Shown here in pieces: positions 6,334-7,215 of a stretch of DNA of 7,215 nucleotides; within the stretch, counting starts at the first letter, position 1; each line of letters starts with the position of its first letter. This DNA comes from Thiomargarita sp. (lineage in GTDB: Bacteria; Pseudomonadota; Gammaproteobacteria; Beggiatoales; Beggiatoaceae). The notes beneath the pieces were generated by a model. It was not told the origin of the DNA and did no database searches. It saw nothing but the letters and a program-made list of their open reading frames with translations. The stretch lies in assembly GCA_030618965.1 (NCBI GenBank), contig JAUXCJ010000048.1:1-7215 (forward strand), in the 5' to 3' direction. A program made the translations under genes and the position numbers.

Positions 6334-7008
6334 CTACTTTTTTTGCACCTTAATTTTCAACGCTTCCAATTCCAGTTCGACATCATTATCAACTTGCATT
6401 TTCAGAAATTCCTTTTCCAGCGGGGTAGATTCCTCATCCAATTCTGCCAAGGCATCGGCACGAGCCTCCATATAAACAACTTTATCTTCCATACGATCCA
6501 AACGGTTTTGAGCATCCAAAGTTGTTTGAAATTTGTCCTCAGTTTTGTGCATCTGTTCTCGCGCCTGTGTTGCCCGTTGTCGAGCAATTAGGGTACTGCG
6601 TTTCAGTTTAGCCTCTTGCAACTTGGCCTCCAGTTGATGCAATTGTCTTTTTAGACGCTCACTGGTCGTCTTAGCACTTGCCCAAGCTGGTTCTAAGTTC
6701 TTGATGATATTATCAACTTCTTTCTTACGCGCCAGCGCAGAACGCGCTAATTCTTCATTATCAGCCTCTAACGCTAGTTGTGCTTTGCTCAACCACGCTT
6801 CAGATTGACTACGATGAGTTTCCAGTTCACGTAGCAATTGCTTTTCACTGGCAATGGCATCAATCACCCCCTCTTTGGATTGATTGATATTTTCTTCCAT
6901 TTCTCGAATCACCTGCTTAATCATACGCTCTGGGTCTTCAAGACGATCAATCAAATCATTAATATTGGCACTACAAATATCATTAATACGCGCAAATATA
7001 TTAGCCAT
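6334..7008 (-). CDS. pspA: PspA/IM30 family membrane-stress protein
   Basis: Protein of 224 residues, the usual length for PspA. It is almost entirely helical, with few glycines and prolines. An amphipathic N-terminal helix (1-22) is followed by the family signature DLIDRLEDPERMIKQVIREM (18-37), then a long coiled coil (about 38-155) and a final helical part with EARADALAEL (181-190). PspA/Vipp1 proteins are bacterial ESCRT-III relatives. They bind the inner face of the cytoplasmic membrane, form rods or rings, and protect membrane integrity and the proton gradient under stress. ATG start with a CGGAGC ribosome site at 7014-7019. The neighbours are not pspBC or pspF, so this is a stand-alone copy, and I see no complete sigma-54 promoter upstream. 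The adjacent ion-motive genes make a membrane-energy theme, but a functional link is only inferred. The C-terminus ends in KVQKK. Confidence 0.93.
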   Translation of the reverse strand: MANIFARINDICSANINDLIDRLEDPERMIKQVIREMEENINQSKEGVIDAIASEKQLLRELETHRSQSEAWLSKAQLALEADNEELARSALARKKEVDNIIKNLEPAWASAKTTSERLKRQLHQLEAKLQEAKLKRSTLIARQRATQAREQMHKTEDKFQTTLDAQNRLDRMEDKVVYMEARADALAELDEESTPLEKEFLKMQVDNDVELELEALKIKVQKK

Positions 7009-7073
7009 AATAAGCTCCGTTGTGTAAAACTAACTATTAAATAATGGCACAAAAAAGTTATAAATTCAAAACA

Positions 7074-7082
7074 TGATATAAT
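7074..7082 (+). promoter_or_regulatory. extended -10 promoter for the rightward gene
   Basis: The sequence TGATATAAT matches the extended -10 consensus TGnTATAAT perfectly, with TATAAT at 7077-7082. Such promoters can work without a good -35, and none is seen. The predicted start of transcription is near 7089, leaving a leader of about 47 nt before the GTG at 7136. The 7009-7135 gap is the divergent control region shared with pspA. The pspA promoter on the other strand is not resolved, although TATAAC (7057-7062) and TTTAAT (7036-7041) are candidate -10 boxes. Confidence 0.55.
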
Positions 7083-7135
7083 AAAAAAAATTATGCTGGA
7101 TAAAGATAACTGATAACTAATAATAAGGACAAATT

Positions 7136-7215
7136 GTGACGGAATTTGAAGGGCAAATATGGTCTGCTCAAGACAACGTTGATATTCATTTCATTTGCAC
7201 TACAAAACGGATTAA
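7136..7215 (+). CDS. unrecognised protein, N-terminal fragment
   Basis: An open frame of 26 codons runs off the right edge, starting at a GTG with AAGGA (7125-7129) 6 nt upstream and the extended -10 promoter further up. The protein begins MTEFEGQIWSAQDNV and continues without a stop. There is no signal peptide or transmembrane segment in the visible part. I cannot assign a family from so little. It is divergent from pspA, so the two could share control signals. Confidence 0.5.
   Translation, partial: MTEFEGQIWSAQDNVDIHFICTTKRI

Noticed and set aside
7045..7060. TGGCAC on the plus strand as the -24 part of a sigma-54 promoter, expected near pspA genes
   Set aside because: The -12 GC element is missing at the required spacing (the bases there are TT), and the motif points away from pspA.
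7093..7113. Short frame ATG CTG GAT AAA GAT AAC TGA upstream of the rightward gene as a leader peptide
   Set aside because: Only six codons, no ribosome site, and at or just after the predicted transcription start. Nothing in its sequence suggests attenuation.

Overview
The window is about 7.2 kb of compact bacterial DNA. All complete genes lie on the minus strand, so they are transcribed from right to left. Only a fragment at the far right edge reads rightwards. Strong AAGGAG/AGGAG ribosome sites, GTG starts, overlapping genes and an A+T-rich composition point to a bacterium. A V/A-type ATPase beside a type-E-like succinate dehydrogenase/fumarate reductase pair and a PspA protein would suit an A+T-rich gammaproteobacterium such as a sulfur oxidiser of the Thiotrichales/Beggiatoa kind. 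That placement is an impression from gene content, not from a marker gene.

Layout from right to left, in the direction of transcription. (1) At 7136-7215 (+) is the first part of an unrecognised gene with a GTG start and a clear extended -10 promoter. (2) Divergent from it is a PspA/IM30 membrane-stress protein (6334-7008). (3) Behind its own predicted promoter is a two-gene redox operon. It encodes an SdhB-type protein with one 2Fe-2S site and two tetracysteine sites (5225-6244), and overlapping it a HdrB-like protein with two CCG domains (4342-5232). Together they look like the B and E subunits of a type E succinate:quinone oxidoreductase or fumarate reductase. The flavoprotein SdhA is not in the window. 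(4) A 57-bp gap carries two near-identical 13-bp palindromes whose centres are 21 bp apart. (5) Next come a membrane-anchored protein of unknown function (3670-4284), V-ATPase subunit E (3032-3667) and the catalytic V-ATPase subunit A (1256-3031), packed with 2-nt and 0-nt gaps. (6) Where subunit B would be expected, there is an OLD/ABC-like AAA ATPase (121-1215). Its stop overlaps the start of a TOPRIM-type protein that runs off the left edge (1-128).

The most notable item is this last pair. An ATPase gene followed by an overlapping TOPRIM gene is the two-gene form of OLD-like nucleases and resembles known anti-phage modules (Gabija, PARIS), so it is a candidate defence system placed inside or at the end of a V-ATPase operon. 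Hand-counted sample lines show that the ATPase gene and the unknown membrane-protein gene are clearly richer in A+T (about 22-27% G+C) than the V-ATPase E and A genes between them (about 48-55%), so the region looks like a mosaic.
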